From Gammaproteobacteria bacterium (GTDB taxonomy: Bacteria > Pseudomonadota > Gammaproteobacteria > SG8-11), in NCBI GenBank assembly GCA_024641505.1, contig JAHECY010000037.1, positions 1 to 35,544 of the forward strand: a stretch of DNA of 35,544 bases. Direction: 5' to 3'. Positions within the stretch are counted from its first letter, which is position 1; the number at the start of each line of letters is the position of its first letter. Position numbers and translations under genes: made by a program. The notes below the pieces were generated by a model that saw only the letters and a list, made by a program, of their open reading frames with translations, was not told the origin of the DNA and did not search any database. Shown here in pieces: positions 1 through 12,438 of the stretch.

Positions 1-1
1 G

Positions 2-499
2 TTGCTGAGCGTGGAAGGTCGCGAGCGGCGCTTGTATGATGCGTTACAGGCGGTGGTCAATGACTATGACTACATTATTATCGATTGTCCGCCTTCCCTG
101 AATATGTTAACCGTCAACGCCTTGGTCGCGGCCCATGCGGCCATGATTCCCATGCAGTGCGAATATTACGCGCTGGAAGGCTTGACCGCGCTGTTGCGTA
201 CCATCGAGACGATACGTAAGACCTTGAACCCGGGACTGCAAATCGAAGGTTTGTTGCGCACTATGTTCGATCCCCGCAATAACCTGGCCAATGAAGTGAC
301 CAACCAGTTGTTGAAACACTTCGGGGAAAAGCTCTATCGTACGGTCATTCCGCGCAATGTGCGGCTGGCCGAGGCGCCCAGTCATGGCATGCCGGTGTTG
401 CAATATGACCGCACCTCGCGGGGTGCGCAAGCTTATCTGGCGCTGGCGGGTGAAATCATCCGTAAAGACAGTCTTCAACAACGCAGCAATATTGCATAG
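2..499 (+). CDS. parA: ParA/Soj chromosome-partitioning ATPase, C-terminal part (5' end outside window)
   Basis: The reading frame is open from the left edge, so the N-terminus with the Walker A motif is missing. The visible 165 residues hold the ParA Walker B-type segment (DYIIIDCPPSLNMLTVNAL), the CEYYALEGL stretch and the usual C-terminal RTSRGAQAYLALAGEI. ParA ATPases load on nucleoid DNA and, together with ParB, segregate chromosome origins. The gene is followed after 34 nt by parB, which is the standard pair. Identification is firm from motif and context; nothing can be said about the start or promoter. Confidence 0.93.
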   Translation: MLSVEGRERRLYDALQAVVNDYDYIIIDCPPSLNMLTVNALVAAHAAMIPMQCEYYALEGLTALLRTIETIRKTLNPGLQIEGLLRTMFDPRNNLANEVTNQLLKHFGEKLYRTVIPRNVRLAEAPSHGMPVLQYDRTSRGAQAYLALAGEIIRKDSLQQRSNIA

Positions 500-533
500 C
501 GATCACGCATAAGAACGGAAGAGAATAACTGAT

Positions 534-1442
534 ATGAGTAAACGACGTTTAGGCCGTGGGCTGGATGCCTTGTTGGGGGGTGGTCTCGCCAATATGGCGC
601 CCGCTCAGGAATCCGACAGTGGTGTCGAGCCGGAAGCCGATGCCGGTGCGGTTACGGGGGCTGGCGTGCTGCGCAATATCGGTATCGACCAATTGCAGCC
701 CGGTAAATATCAGCCGCGCAGCAATATGCACAATGAAAGTCTGGAGGATCTGGCGAGTTCGATTCGCGCCCAGGGCATTGTGCAGCCTATTGTGATTCGA
801 CCCATCGGTAATCAGCGCTACGAAATCATCGCCGGTGAGCGTCGTTGGCGCGCGGCCCAGTTGGCGGAGTTGCAGGAAGTGCCCGCGATAATCAAGGATG
901 TGCCCGACGAAGCGGCCATTGCCATGGCGCTGATCGAAAATATCCAGCGTGAGGATCTCAATCCGATTGAAGAGGCGGTGGCGTTCCAGCGGTTGATCGA
1001 GGAATTCCGCATGACCCACCAGCAGGTGGCCGATGCGGTGGGCAGATCTCGAGCATCCGTGACTAATTTACTGAGGTTATTGGGCCTGGAGCCCGATGTG
1101 CGCGCCATGGTGGAACGGGGTGAGTTGGAGATGGGCCATGCTCGCGCGTTGTTATCCCTGCCTTTCCCTCAGCAATTGTCGGCTGCGCGGCAAGTTGTCG
1201 ACAAACAAATGTCGGTACGGGAAGCTGAAGAGTTGGTGAAGCGGCTGGCGGCGGGGGAGCCTGCACATAAAGCGGAGGTGCAACAGACGGTCGATCCGGA
1301 TATTCGGCGCATTGAGAACGACTTGTCAGAAAAGTTGGGCGCCAAGGTAGTCTTTAATCACGGCAACAAAGGCAAGGGCAAGTTAGTGATACATTACAAC
1401 AGCCTGGATGAGCTGGATGGAATTCTAAACCATATTCAGTAA
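534..1442 (+). CDS. parB: ParB/Spo0J chromosome-partitioning CTPase and DNA-binding protein
   Basis: The 302-residue protein starts with the typical MSKRRLGRGLDALL. The ParB/Srx nucleotide-binding domain lies at about 48-140, with the arginine-rich box GERRWRAA at 101-108 and ENIQRE at 135-140. A helix-turn-helix follows at about 161-183 (THQQVADAVGRSRASV), and a C-terminal dimerisation region ends the protein. ParB proteins load at parS sites as CTP-dependent sliding clamps and activate ParA. I see no parS-like 16-bp palindrome in this window. Length and start agree with the family. It is probably co-transcribed with parA. Confidence 0.96.
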   Translation: MSKRRLGRGLDALLGGGLANMAPAQESDSGVEPEADAGAVTGAGVLRNIGIDQLQPGKYQPRSNMHNESLEDLASSIRAQGIVQPIVIRPIGNQRYEIIAGERRWRAAQLAELQEVPAIIKDVPDEAAIAMALIENIQREDLNPIEEAVAFQRLIEEFRMTHQQVADAVGRSRASVTNLLRLLGLEPDVRAMVERGELEMGHARALLSLPFPQQLSAARQVVDKQMSVREAEELVKRLAAGEPAHKAEVQQTVDPDIRRIENDLSEKLGAKVVFNHGNKGKGKLVIHYNSLDELDGILNHIQ

Positions 1443-1506
1443 CAAAAAATACGCAACGCGATAACGTGATGTCTTTTAGTGTTGACGCCTTAAGTTTTGG
1501 TGCCTC

Positions 1507-1534
1507 AGCGAAATAATTATAGCGAAATAATTAT
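1507..1534. repeat. Perfect 14-bp tandem duplication between parB and the atp operon
   Basis: The unit AGCGAAATAATTAT occurs twice back to back (1507-1520 and 1521-1534). It is AT-rich, contains the palindrome ATAATTAT, and sits about 30 nt upstream of the first proposed atp promoter. It could be a recent slippage duplication or a pair of protein binding sites; the sequence does not decide. Confidence 0.8.
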
Positions 1535-1565
1535 TGATGTTTATTGTCGGGTTCTCGATTACGTC

Positions 1566-1593
1566 TTGACATAACCATCGACGTGTTTTTAAT
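1566..1593 (+). promoter_or_regulatory. Strong sigma70-type promoter for the atp operon (P1)
   Basis: A perfect -35 TTGACA (1566-1571) is followed after 16 nt by TTTAAT (1588-1593), 11 of 12 consensus bases. Transcription would begin near 1600 and run into the atpZ/I-like gene. It lies in the 248-nt gap after parB. Confidence 0.65.
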
Positions 1594-1662
1594 GGTCCTT
1601 CCACAGTGCGTGGTGATATTCGCAAATACCTCTTTTGGGATGTTCAATCCACTATCTTAAGC

Positions 1663-1692
1663 TTGCGGTAACAATAACCTGAAGGCTATAAT
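1663..1692 (+). promoter_or_regulatory. Second sigma70-type promoter of the atp operon (P2)
   Basis: TTGCGG (1663-1668) and a perfect TATAAT (1687-1692) are separated by 18 nt. The -10 box overlaps the first possible ATG of the next gene at 1691, so transcripts from P2 would start near 1700 and could only use the ATG at 1718. Confidence 0.5.
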
Positions 1693-1915
1693 GCGCGTCG
1701 TTTTTTCGATGCTTGCTATGGCCAAAAACAAGGGATCGGGTCTCGCGCTGATAGGCGTAGGGACCATGCTGACGTCGATGATTATTTCCGGATTTATCCT
1801 GGGATACGCGGCAGATGTCTGGTTGGATACCCGCCCCATATTCATGATGCTGCTCGGCGGTCTTGGATTTGTTGGCGGCATACTTAAAGTTTACCGGTTT
1901 TTGCGGGACGCCTGA
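1691..1915 (+). CDS. AtpZ/AtpI-family small membrane protein, first gene of the atp operon
   Basis: The 74-residue protein has two predicted membrane helices (about 17-38 and 43-66) and the family-typical TRPIFMMLLGGLGFVGGILKVYR. Proteins of this family (AtpZ/AtpI, also annotated as putative Ca2+/Mg2+ transporters) precede F-ATPase operons and are linked to ATP synthase assembly or Mg2+ supply. Two starts are possible: ATG 1691, with GAAGG 5 nt upstream, or ATG 1718 (MAKNKGSG), which looks more like family N-termini and is the only one available to transcripts from P2. The next gene encodes a second, different AtpI-type protein. Confidence 0.82.
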   Translation: MRVVFSMLAMAKNKGSGLALIGVGTMLTSMIISGFILGYAADVWLDTRPIFMMLLGGLGFVGGILKVYRFLRDA

Positions 1916-2051
1916 GGGGATTCCCGATAGAAGCAGTAGTGCGCGGTGTTGTGGCCCGCGTCGTGATCACGCCAGGGATTGGTAAGCGCCGTAAGTACGC
2001 GCAAAATGCGCGGCCTCATCATGGAGGTTTGCTGATGACTCCGGAGTTGAT

Positions 2052-3309
<1,258 letters not shown>

Positions 3310-3372
3310 TGCCGGCGACGGGTAACGGATTTTAGATTTCAGATAACAACATTTTGAATTGAAGGAGAGTAA

Positions 3373-3669
<297 letters not shown>

Positions 3670-3713
3670 TTGCGATTATCACATCAGCGTGAATAGGTGA
3701 GGTAAACCGGGCA

Positions 3714-4184
3714 ATGAATATTACAGTTACTTTGATTGGGCAGATGATCGCCTTCATTCTGTTGATCTGGTTTGTCAACAAGGTGTTGTGGGGTCCGCTG
3801 TCCAAGATCATGAATGATCGACAGGCGCGGATTTCCGACGGACTGGCGGCAGCCGACAAGGGCAAGCACGAATTGGAAATGGCGGAAAAACGCGCCAAGG
3901 ATGTGCTCAAGGACGCCAAGAACAAGGCGGCCGATGTTATTGCCCAGGCCGACAAGCGCGCCGGTGAGATCGTGGAAGAAGCGCAGAACACCGCGAAAGC
4001 CGAAGGCGCGCGTATCGTACAGGCGGCCCAGGCAGACATCGATCGGCAGGTGAATCAGGCTAAGGAACAGTTGCGCACCCAGGTGTCCGCGATCGCATTA
4101 TCCGGGGCGGAAAGGATCTTGAAGCGTGAGATCGACGCCAAGACCCATAACGATCTATTGAAGGATCTGGCAGCCCAGATTTAG
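3714..4184 (+). CDS. atpF: F0F1 ATP synthase subunit b
   Basis: The 156-residue protein is the peripheral stator stalk: one N-terminal membrane helix (about 5-26, ending near WGPLSKIMNDR) followed by a long charged, Ala-rich helix that dimerises and holds F1 through subunit delta. Length and the NITVTLIGQMIAFILLIWFVNK start match gammaproteobacterial subunit b. There is a single b gene, so the stalk is a homodimer. The stop lies 8 nt before atpH. Confidence 0.96.
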   Translation: MNITVTLIGQMIAFILLIWFVNKVLWGPLSKIMNDRQARISDGLAAADKGKHELEMAEKRAKDVLKDAKNKAADVIAQADKRAGEIVEEAQNTAKAEGARIVQAAQADIDRQVNQAKEQLRTQVSAIALSGAERILKREIDAKTHNDLLKDLAAQI

Positions 4185-4192
4185 GACTTCTC

Positions 4193-4729
4193 ATGGCGGA
4201 AATTTCCACAATAGCAAGACCGTATGCGCGCGCAGTTTTTGAGATTGCGCGGGAGCAGAAAAAGTTGGGTGCCTGGTCCGAAATGCTGGCGCTCGTGGCG
4301 CAGATCATGGCGCACGAGGGCATGGCGGAGATCGCCGGTGCCACCAGCGTGGAACGTGACGTGGTGGCGGGTATCGTCATCGAGCTGGGCGGTAACGCGT
4401 TAACCAAGGAAGCACAGAACATGGTGCGGGTATTGGCCGAGAACCGGCGTTTGACGCTGGCGGCGGAAATCGCTGCCCAGTTCGAAGTGCTGCGTGCCGA
4501 GGCCGAAAACACCCTGGATGCGGAATTGCGCAGTGCGCGGGACGTGAGCGATGACGTCAAGGCTGCCATCAGCAAGGCGCTGGAAAAACGCCTGGGACGC
4601 AAAATCAACCTGGTGGTCAGTAAAGATGAATCTGTTATTGGCGGTGCCGTGGTCAAGGCCGGTGATCTGGTAATTGACGGCTCCGCGGCGGGCAGGCTGC
4701 AGCAACTGACAGCGGCTCTGGTGCGTTAG
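4193..4729 (+). CDS. atpH: F0F1 ATP synthase subunit delta
   Basis: The protein has 178 residues, the usual length. It begins with the family pattern TIARPYARAVFEIA, has a helical N-terminal domain (about 1-105) that caps the alpha subunits, and ends with the conserved DESVIGGAVVKAGDLVIDGSAAGRL. Subunit delta links F1 to the b-dimer stalk. It sits between atpF and atpA as in E. coli. Confidence 0.96.
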   Translation: MAEISTIARPYARAVFEIAREQKKLGAWSEMLALVAQIMAHEGMAEIAGATSVERDVVAGIVIELGGNALTKEAQNMVRVLAENRRLTLAAEIAAQFEVLRAEAENTLDAELRSARDVSDDVKAAISKALEKRLGRKINLVVSKDESVIGGAVVKAGDLVIDGSAAGRLQQLTAALVR

Positions 4730-4773
4730 TACGATAACCGGAATTTGAGATTTAGTTTGAGGGGAAAGTAAAC

Positions 4774-6315
4774 ATGCAACTTAATGCGGCTGAAATCAGC
4801 GAGCTGATTAAAAAACGTATCCAGGGTTATGCGGCATCCACTGAGGCCCGTAACGAAGGTACAGTAGTGAGCCTGAATGACGGTATCGTGCGTATTCACG
4901 GCCTGTCCGATGTTATGCAGGGGGAAATGATCGAATTCCCCGGTAACACTTTCGGTATGGCGCTGAATCTGGAGCGCGACTCCGTGGGCGCGGTGGTGTT
5001 GGGTCCTTACGAACACATTACCGAAGGCGATACCGTGAAATGTACCGGCCGCATTCTGGAAGTGCCGGTGGGCGAAGCCCTGTTGGGCCGCGTGGTGGAT
5101 TCCCTGGGTATTCCGATTGATGGCAAGGGCCCGATCGATACCAAGGAATTTTCACCGATCGAGAAAGTGGCCCCGGGGGTAATTTCCCGTCAGTCCGTAA
5201 ATCAGCCGGTGCAGACCGGCCTGAAAGCCATCGATTCCATGATACCCATCGGCCGCGGCCAGCGTGAGCTGATCATCGGCGACCGCCAGACCGGTAAGAC
5301 TGCGGTGGCCATCGATGCCATCATCAATCAGAAGGGCACCGGTGTAAAATGTATCTACGTGGCCGTGGGCCAGAAAGCATCCTCCATCGCCGGCGTGGTA
5401 CGTAAGCTGGAAGAGCATGGCGCCATGGACCACACCATCGTCGTCGCCGCGTCCGCCGCCCAATCCGCGGCCCTGCAGTTTATCGCCCCGTACTCCGGTT
5501 GTTCCATGGGCGAATATTTTCGCGATAGCGGGCAGGACGCACTGATTATTTATGACGATTTGACCAAGCAGGCATGGGCGTACCGCCAGGTTTCCTTGTT
5601 GCTGCGCCGTCCGCCGGGTCGCGAAGCTTATCCCGGTGACGTATTCTATCTGCACTCCCGTCTGCTGGAGCGCGCTGCGCGCGTCAACGTCGACTACGTA
5701 GAGAAGGCCACCAAGGGCAAAGTCAAAGGCAAAACCGGTTCCCTCACCGCGCTGCCGATTATCGAAACCCAGGCCGGTGACGTGTCCGCGTTCGTGCCGA
5801 CCAACGTGATTTCCATCACCGATGGCCAGATCTTCCTGGAATCGGATCTGTTTAATGCCGGTATCCGCCCCGCGGTGAACGCCGGTTTGTCGGTGTCCCG
5901 TGTCGGTGGCGCCGCCCAAACCAAGATCATCAAGAAGCTCGGCGGTGGCGTGCGTCTGGACTTGGCGCAGTACCGTGAATTGGCGGCGTTCGCCCAGTTT
6001 GCTTCCGACCTGGACGAGGCCACCCGCAAGCAGATCGACCGCGGCAAGCGCGTCACCGAGCTGATGAAGCAGGGCCAGTACGCGACACTGTCGGTGGCCG
6101 AACAGGCGCTGTCGCTGTTCGCGGCCAACGAAGGCTTCCTGGATGACGTGGACGTGAACAAGGTCGTGGCCTTCGAATCCGCGCTGCACGCCTACCTGCG
6201 TTCCAATAGCGCGGCGTTGCTTAAGCGGATTGACGATACCGGTGACTACAACGACGAAATCGTTGCTGAAATGCGTAAAGCGATCACCGCGTTCAAGTCC
6301 AGCAGTACTTATTGA
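4774..6315 (+). CDS. atpA: F0F1 ATP synthase subunit alpha
   Basis: The 513-residue non-catalytic nucleotide-binding subunit of the F1 head shows the Walker A motif GDRQTGKT at 169-176, the Walker B region ALIIYDDL, and the signature [22 protein letters not shown]. Length equals that of E. coli AtpA. A GAGGGG site precedes the ATG. It is followed after 15 nt by atpG. Confidence 0.98.
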   Translation: MQLNAAEISELIKKRIQGYAASTEARNEGTVVSLNDGIVRIHGLSDVMQGEMIEFPGNTFGMALNLERDSVGAVVLGPYEHITEGDTVKCTGRILEVPVGEALLGRVVDSLGIPIDGKGPIDTKEFSPIEKVAPGVISRQSVNQPVQTGLKAIDSMIPIGRGQRELIIGDRQTGKTAVAIDAIINQKGTGVKCIYVAVGQKASSIAGVVRKLEEHGAMDHTIVVAASAAQSAALQFIAPYSGCSMGEYFRDSGQDALIIYDDLTKQAWAYRQVSLLLRRPPGREAYPGDVFYLHSRLLERAARVNVDYVEKATKGKVKGKTGSLTALPIIETQAGDVSAFVPTNVISITDGQIFLESDLFNAGIRPAVNAGLSVSRVGGAAQTKIIKKLGGGVRLDLAQYRELAAFAQFASDLDEATRKQIDRGKRVTELMKQGQYATLSVAEQALSLFAANEGFLDDVDVNKVVAFESALHAYLRSNSAALLKRIDDTGDYNDEIVAEMRKAITAFKSSSTY

Positions 6316-6330
6316 TAACGGAGCACTGGC

Positions 6331-7194
6331 ATGGCTGTCGGCAAAGAAATTCGGACCAAGATCAAGAGCATTCAGAATACGCAGAAGATCACCCGCGCCA
6401 TGGAAATGGTGGCGGCTTCCAAGATGCGTAAGGCTCAGGATCGCATGTCCGCCGCCCGGCCCTACGCGGACAAGATTCGCAACGTAGTCGGACATCTGGC
6501 GCACGCGCACCCCGAATACAAGCATCCGTTTCTGCAGGAGCGGGTGGACGCCAAACGTATCGGCGTCATCGTGGTGACCACCGACCGCGGTTTGTGCGGC
6601 GGTTTAAACTCCAATCTGTTGCGGGGTCTGCTGCGCAAGGTGCGCGAGTGGCGCGGACAAAATATTGAGCTTAGTTATTGTCCCGTGGGGCAGAAAGGGC
6701 TGGCGTTCTTTAACCGCCTGGGCGGCAAGATTCGCGCTCAGGTCACCCATCTGGGGGATGTGCCGAAGCTGGAAGACCTGATCGGGGCCGTCAAAGTGAT
6801 GCTCGACGCTTACACCAATGGCGAGGTCGACCGCGTCTATCTGGTCTACAACCGTTTCGTCAGTACCATGACCCAGGAATCGGTAACGGAACAATTGTTG
6901 CCTTTGCCGCCGGACGACAATGTGGAACTGAAGCGCCACTGGGATTACATCTACGAACCCGAAGCCAAGGAAGTGCTGGACGCGTTGCTCACCCGTTATA
7001 TCGAGGCCATCGTCTACCGATCGGTGGTGGAGAACTTTGCGTGTGAAATGGCGGCGCGCATGGTGGCCATGAAGAGTGCGTCGGACAATGCCGGCGATCT
7101 CATTGGCGATCTGAAACTGGTTTACAACAAGGCGCGCCAGGCGGCGATTACCCAGGAGCTGTCGGAAATCGTCAGCGGCGCCGCCGCGGTTTAA
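6331..7194 (+). CDS. atpG: F0F1 ATP synthase subunit gamma
   Basis: The central rotor shaft has 287 residues. The N-terminal helix contains the family pattern [30 protein letters not shown], the middle holds [16 protein letters not shown], and the C-terminal helix holds [23 protein letters not shown]. Gamma turns within the alpha3beta3 head and couples c-ring rotation to catalysis. It is flanked by atpA and atpD as expected. Confidence 0.97.
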   Translation: MAVGKEIRTKIKSIQNTQKITRAMEMVAASKMRKAQDRMSAARPYADKIRNVVGHLAHAHPEYKHPFLQERVDAKRIGVIVVTTDRGLCGGLNSNLLRGLLRKVREWRGQNIELSYCPVGQKGLAFFNRLGGKIRAQVTHLGDVPKLEDLIGAVKVMLDAYTNGEVDRVYLVYNRFVSTMTQESVTEQLLPLPPDDNVELKRHWDYIYEPEAKEVLDALLTRYIEAIVYRSVVENFACEMAARMVAMKSASDNAGDLIGDLKLVYNKARQAAITQELSEIVSGAAAV

Positions 7195-7223
7195 CGCGGT
7201 ACAAACAGATTTGAAAATTTTAG

Positions 7224-8621
<1,398 letters not shown>

Positions 8622-8642
8622 GCAGGCTAACGAGGGATATAA

Positions 8643-9068
8643 ATGTCAATGACTATCCATGTAGACATCGTCAGTGCCGAAGCGGAGATTTTCTCCGGCA
8701 CCGCGACGATGGTATTCGCGCCCGCCGTCATGGGTGAAGTGGGTATCCTGCCCCGGCACGCGCCGCTGCTTACCCGGCTGCGCCCTGGCGAAATTCGGGT
8801 AATTAAAGCAGACAACGAAGAAGAGACTTTCTACGTGTCCGGCGGTATGCTGGAAATTCAGCCCCACTCCGTTACCGTGCTCTCCGACACCGCGCTGCGT
8901 GCCCACGATATCGACGAAGCGGCGGCCCTGGAAGCTAAAACCCGGGCGGAACAGGCGATGCAGGACCGTAAAAGCGATGTGGATTACGCCCAGGCGGAAC
9001 GGGAACTGGCGGAAGCCGTGGCCCAGCTGCGGGCTTTGCAGAATATCCGCAAGAAAGTCAACCGTTAG
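8643..9068 (+). CDS. atpC: F0F1 ATP synthase subunit epsilon
   Basis: The protein has 141 residues: an N-terminal beta-sandwich (about 1-88, with [29 protein letters not shown]) that contacts the c-ring, and a C-terminal helical hairpin that can inhibit ATP hydrolysis. It is the last gene of the operon, followed by a clear terminator. Confidence 0.96.
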   Translation: MSMTIHVDIVSAEAEIFSGTATMVFAPAVMGEVGILPRHAPLLTRLRPGEIRVIKADNEEETFYVSGGMLEIQPHSVTVLSDTALRAHDIDEAAALEAKTRAEQAMQDRKSDVDYAQAERELAEAVAQLRALQNIRKKVNR

Positions 9069-9087
9069 ACGGGTTTCGGCTCGGGAA

Positions 9088-9116
9088 AAAGGCGGCGGGC
9101 AGCCGCCTTTTTTATT
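9088..9116 (+). terminator. Rho-independent terminator of the atp operon
   Basis: A 9-bp stem (AAAGGCGGC / GCCGCCTTT) with a 5-nt loop is followed by a T-rich run. It lies 20 nt after the atpC stop and ends the atp transcript. Confidence 0.88.
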
Positions 9117-9120
9117 TGAT

Positions 9121-9151
9121 TTGACAAAAAACAGTGATTTTCCGGTAGACT
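9121..9151 (+). promoter_or_regulatory. Probable promoter of glmU
   Basis: A perfect TTGACA at 9121-9126 directly follows the atp terminator. The best -10 is TAGACT at 9146-9151, 19 nt downstream, which is longer than ideal. The leader to the glmU ATG is short, about 27 nt, and has no good Shine-Dalgarno sequence. Confidence 0.5.
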
Positions 9152-9184
9152 TGTGGTTTCGTCAAATGTCATAGATCGAATTCC

Positions 9185-10552
9185 ATGTCCCAACCGCTCT
9201 CAATTATCATCCTAGCCGCCGGCCAGGGGACGCGCATGAAGTCTTCCCTGCCGAAAGTATTGCACCGCTTGGCGGACCGGCCCCTGCTCAAACACGTCAT
9301 CGATACCGCCTATGCCGTGGGCGGGCTGGATATCCATGTGGTCTACGGCCATGGCGGCGAGCGTGTACCCCAGACCCTGGAAGAAGAGCGGGTTTACTGG
9401 GTGGAGCAGGAGCAGCAACTGGGGACCGGTCACGCGGTGGACCAGGCCATGCCGGGCATCACCGATGACCACCTGGTACTGGTGTTGTACGGTGACGTAC
9501 CGCTGATCAAGCCGGCCACCTTAATGAATCTGCTGGTAGCGGCGGGGCGCAATAACCTGGGGTTGCTGACCGCGGAACTGCCGGACCCGACCGGCTATGG
9601 GCGCATCATTCGCGATCAGCACGGTAAGGTGCTGTGCATCATTGAGCAGAAGGACGCGTCCGATGAGCAGCGACGCATTCGGGAAGTGAATACCGGCATG
9701 CTGGCGGTCAATGCCGGACGTCTGCGCACCTGGCTCAAGGCTCTGGACAACGACAATGCCCAGAAGGAATTTTACCTGACCGATGTGATCGAGTTGGCGG
9801 TGCAGGACGGGGTGGAAGTCGAGACTTGCCAGCCGGGGCAACTGCCGGAAATCATGGGCGTCAATAATCGCGCGCAACTGGCGGAGCTGGAGCGCCATTT
9901 TCAACTGGAGCGCGCGCGCGAGCTGATGCATATCGGCGTCACATTGCGCGATCCCGGCCGCTTCGATTTGCGCGGCAAGTTGCAGGTCGGACAGGATGTG
10001 GAAATTGATATCAATGTCGTGATCGAAGGTCAGGTGAAGCTGGGCGATAACGTCATCATCGGGCCTAATAATGTGTTGCGCAATGTCACCATTGGTGACG
10101 GCACCCGTATCCAGGCCAATTGCGTGCTGGAAGACGCGGTGATCGGCGCCGACTGTCGCATCGGGCCGTTCGCGCGCATCCGACCTGAAACTCGTACCGG
10201 CAACGGATGTCATATCGGTAACTTCGTGGAAGTGAAGAAAACCGTGATCGCCGATGGCTCCAAGGTGAATCATTTGAGTTATATCGGCGATACCGTAATG
10301 GGCGCGCGCGTCAATATCGGCGCCGGCACCATCACCTGCAATTACGACGGTGCTAACAAACACCAGACCACCATCGGTGATGATGTGTTCGTGGGTTCCG
10401 ATACCCAGCTGGTGGCACCGGTGACGGTGGGTGATGGCGCCACCATTGGCGCGGGTTCGACCATCACTAAGAATGTGCCGTCGGCGGAGTTGACCCTGAG
10501 CCGCGCCTCCCAGAAAACAATCATGGGTTGGCAGCGCCCGGTTAAAAAGTAG
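9185..10552 (+). CDS. glmU: Bifunctional N-acetylglucosamine-1-phosphate uridyltransferase / glucosamine-1-phosphate acetyltransferase
   Basis: GlmU catalyses the last two steps to UDP-N-acetylglucosamine, the precursor of peptidoglycan and lipopolysaccharide. The 455-residue protein has the nucleotidyltransferase signature LAAGQGTRMKSSLPKVLH (about 11-28), a linker helix, and a left-handed beta-helix of hexapeptide repeats from about 250 onward (IGPNNVLRNVTIGDGTRI, ICNYDGANKHQTTIG-like segment), which carries acetyltransferase activity. Length matches E. coli GlmU (456). The neighbour glmS supplies glucosamine-6-phosphate for the same pathway. Confidence 0.98.
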   Translation: MSQPLSIIILAAGQGTRMKSSLPKVLHRLADRPLLKHVIDTAYAVGGLDIHVVYGHGGERVPQTLEEERVYWVEQEQQLGTGHAVDQAMPGITDDHLVLVLYGDVPLIKPATLMNLLVAAGRNNLGLLTAELPDPTGYGRIIRDQHGKVLCIIEQKDASDEQRRIREVNTGMLAVNAGRLRTWLKALDNDNAQKEFYLTDVIELAVQDGVEVETCQPGQLPEIMGVNNRAQLAELERHFQLERARELMHIGVTLRDPGRFDLRGKLQVGQDVEIDINVVIEGQVKLGDNVIIGPNNVLRNVTIGDGTRIQANCVLEDAVIGADCRIGPFARIRPETRTGNGCHIGNFVEVKKTVIADGSKVNHLSYIGDTVMGARVNIGAGTITCNYDGANKHQTTIGDDVFVGSDTQLVAPVTVGDGATIGAGSTITKNVPSAELTLSRASQKTIMGWQRPVKK

Positions 10553-10579
10553 GGTGCGTGTCACGCACCGTGTTTTTTT
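10553..10579 (+). terminator. Rho-independent terminator after glmU
   Basis: A GC-rich hairpin GGTGCG-TGTCA-CGCACC (10553-10569) is followed by GTG and seven T. It lies immediately after the glmU stop, so glmS, 30 nt further, needs read-through or its own promoter. Confidence 0.75.
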
Positions 10580-10608
10580 AAAGATGTCAAAGAATTAACG
10601 AGGTCGAT

Positions 10609-12438
10609 ATGTGCGGAATAGTTGGAGCGGTAGCGGAGCGTGATGTGGTGCCGATTCTGGTGGAGGGGTTGCGCCGCCTGGAATACCGCGGCTATGATTC
10701 CGCCGGGGTCGCAGTGCTCAATGACGCTGGTCAGCTGGAGCGTGTGCGTCGTCTGGGCAAGGTGCAGGAACTTGCCGGGGAATTAGGTGCCATCAAGGGC
10801 GCCACCGGTATTGCTCACACTCGGTGGGCTACGCACGGCGAACCTTCGGAAGCCAACGCACACCCCCATATCTGCCGCAACACCGTGGCGGTGGTGCACA
10901 ACGGAATAATCGAAAATCATGAACAGTTGCGCGCGCAACAGAAAAAGTTGAATTTTGAATTTACCTCCCAAACTGATACCGAAGTTATCGCGCATCAGGT
11001 TTACCGCCACCATGTCGACGGCAATATGGATTTATTGCAAGCGGTGATGGCCACCGCTAAAGAAATGGAAGGGGCTTATGCCCTGGGCGTGATCAGTATG
11101 CGTGAACCGGGCCGGTTAATCGCCGCGCGCAAAGGCAGCCCGCTGGTGATCGGGGTCGGTATCGGCGAGCATTTTATTGCGTCCGACGTGGCTGCGTTGA
11201 TCCCCGTGACCCGACGTTTTATTTTTCTGCAAGAGGGCGACATCGCCGATATACACCGCGAACAATTGACAATTTATGATGCCGCCGGTCGGGTGGCGCA
11301 GCGCGAGATCAAAGAGTCGGAATTGACTGCCGACGCCGTGGAGCGCGGTCAGTATCGGCACTACATGCTCAAGGAAATCTTTGAGCAGCCCAGGGCGATC
11401 ATCGATACGCTGGACGGGCGTATCAGCACTGACAAAGTGCTGGAGGAGTGTTTCGGTATCGGCGCCAAGGACATTTTCGACAAGGTGCAGGAGGTGCATA
11501 TCATCGCCTGTGGCACCAGTTACCATTCCGGGCTGGTGGCGAAGTATTGGCTCGAAAGTATCGCGGGAGTATCGTGTGCGGTGGAAGTGGCCAGTGAGTT
11601 CCGCTATCGCAACAATGTGGTGCGACCCAATACCTTGCTGGTGACCATCTCCCAATCCGGTGAAACCGCGGACACGCTGGCCGGCCTGCGGGATAGCAAG
11701 CGGCGCGGTTATGCGTATTCACTGGCTATCTGCAACGTGCCTGAAAGTTCACTGGTACGCGAATCCGATATGGTGTTAATGACCCGAGCCGGTCCGGAGA
11801 TCGGTGTCGCCTCCACCAAGGCGTTTACCACGCAACTGGTGGCGTTGCTGTTGCTGATGATCGTCATTGGCCGACGTCATGGCCTGACAGCGGCCAAGGA
11901 AAAAGAATTGGTGCAACAGTTGCTGGCGATACCGGGGCAGGTGGAAAAGGCGCTGGCGCTGGATGACGCAATTTTTGAGCTGTCGAAAGAGTTCGCGGAT
12001 AAGCACCATGCTTTATTCCTGGGTCGTGGCGCGCAATACCCGATCGCCATGGAAGGGGCCCTCAAGCTCAAGGAAATTTCCTATATCCACGCCGAAGCCT
12101 ATCCCGCCGGAGAACTGAAGCATGGTCCGCTGGCGCTGGTGGACAATGACATGCCGGTGATCGTGGTCGCCCCCAGTGACGATCTTTTGGAAAAGCTCAA
12201 ATCCAACCTCCAGGAAGTGCGCGCGCGCGGCGGTCAGCTCTATGTGTTTGCCCATGCCGACGCCGAGATGCAAGCCGGTGACGGCGTGCGCGTACAAGCA
12301 CTCGATTGCCGCCCGAATCCGTTGGCGCCCCTGGTGTTCACCATCCCGCTGCAGTTGCTTTCTTATCATGTGGCGGTTTTGAAAGGGACAGATGTCGATC
12401 AGCCGCGTAATCTGGCGAAGTCGGTGACGGTGGAATAG
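10609..12438 (+). CDS. glmS: Glutamine--fructose-6-phosphate aminotransferase (isomerising)
   Basis: GlmS makes glucosamine-6-phosphate from fructose-6-phosphate and glutamine. The 609-residue protein starts MCGIVGAV, so Cys2 becomes the N-terminal nucleophile of the class II glutaminase domain (about 2-240, with [21 protein letters not shown]). Two SIS sugar-isomerase domains follow (about 290-430 and 460-595; [11 protein letters not shown] and [36 protein letters not shown]), and it ends with [13 protein letters not shown]. Length equals E. coli GlmS (609). An ACGAGG site precedes the ATG. No glmS ribozyme is seen upstream, as expected outside Firmicutes. Confidence 0.98.
   Translation: MCGIVGAVAERDVVPILVEGLRRLEYRGYDSAGVAVLNDAGQLERVRRLGKVQELAGELGAIKGATGIAHTRWATHGEPSEANAHPHICRNTVAVVHNGIIENHEQLRAQQKKLNFEFTSQTDTEVIAHQVYRHHVDGNMDLLQAVMATAKEMEGAYALGVISMREPGRLIAARKGSPLVIGVGIGEHFIASDVAALIPVTRRFIFLQEGDIADIHREQLTIYDAAGRVAQREIKESELTADAVERGQYRHYMLKEIFEQPRAIIDTLDGRISTDKVLEECFGIGAKDIFDKVQEVHIIACGTSYHSGLVAKYWLESIAGVSCAVEVASEFRYRNNVVRPNTLLVTISQSGETADTLAGLRDSKRRGYAYSLAICNVPESSLVRESDMVLMTRAGPEIGVASTKAFTTQLVALLLLMIVIGRRHGLTAAKEKELVQQLLAIPGQVEKALALDDAIFELSKEFADKHHALFLGRGAQYPIAMEGALKLKEISYIHAEAYPAGELKHGPLALVDNDMPVIVVAPSDDLLEKLKSNLQEVRARGGQLYVFAHADAEMQAGDGVRVQALDCRPNPLAPLVFTIPLQLLSYHVAVLKGTDVDQPRNLAKSVTVE

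Noticed and set aside
5152-6525. Long open frame on the minus strand (457 codons)
   Set aside because: It is antisense to atpA and the start of atpG, which are certain. Its composition (many His, Gly, Arg) is typical of a shadow frame in GC-rich coding DNA.
9521-10564. 347-codon open frame on the minus strand
   Set aside because: It is antisense to glmU and resembles no protein; the His/Ile/Asp-rich repeats mirror the hexapeptide repeats of GlmU.
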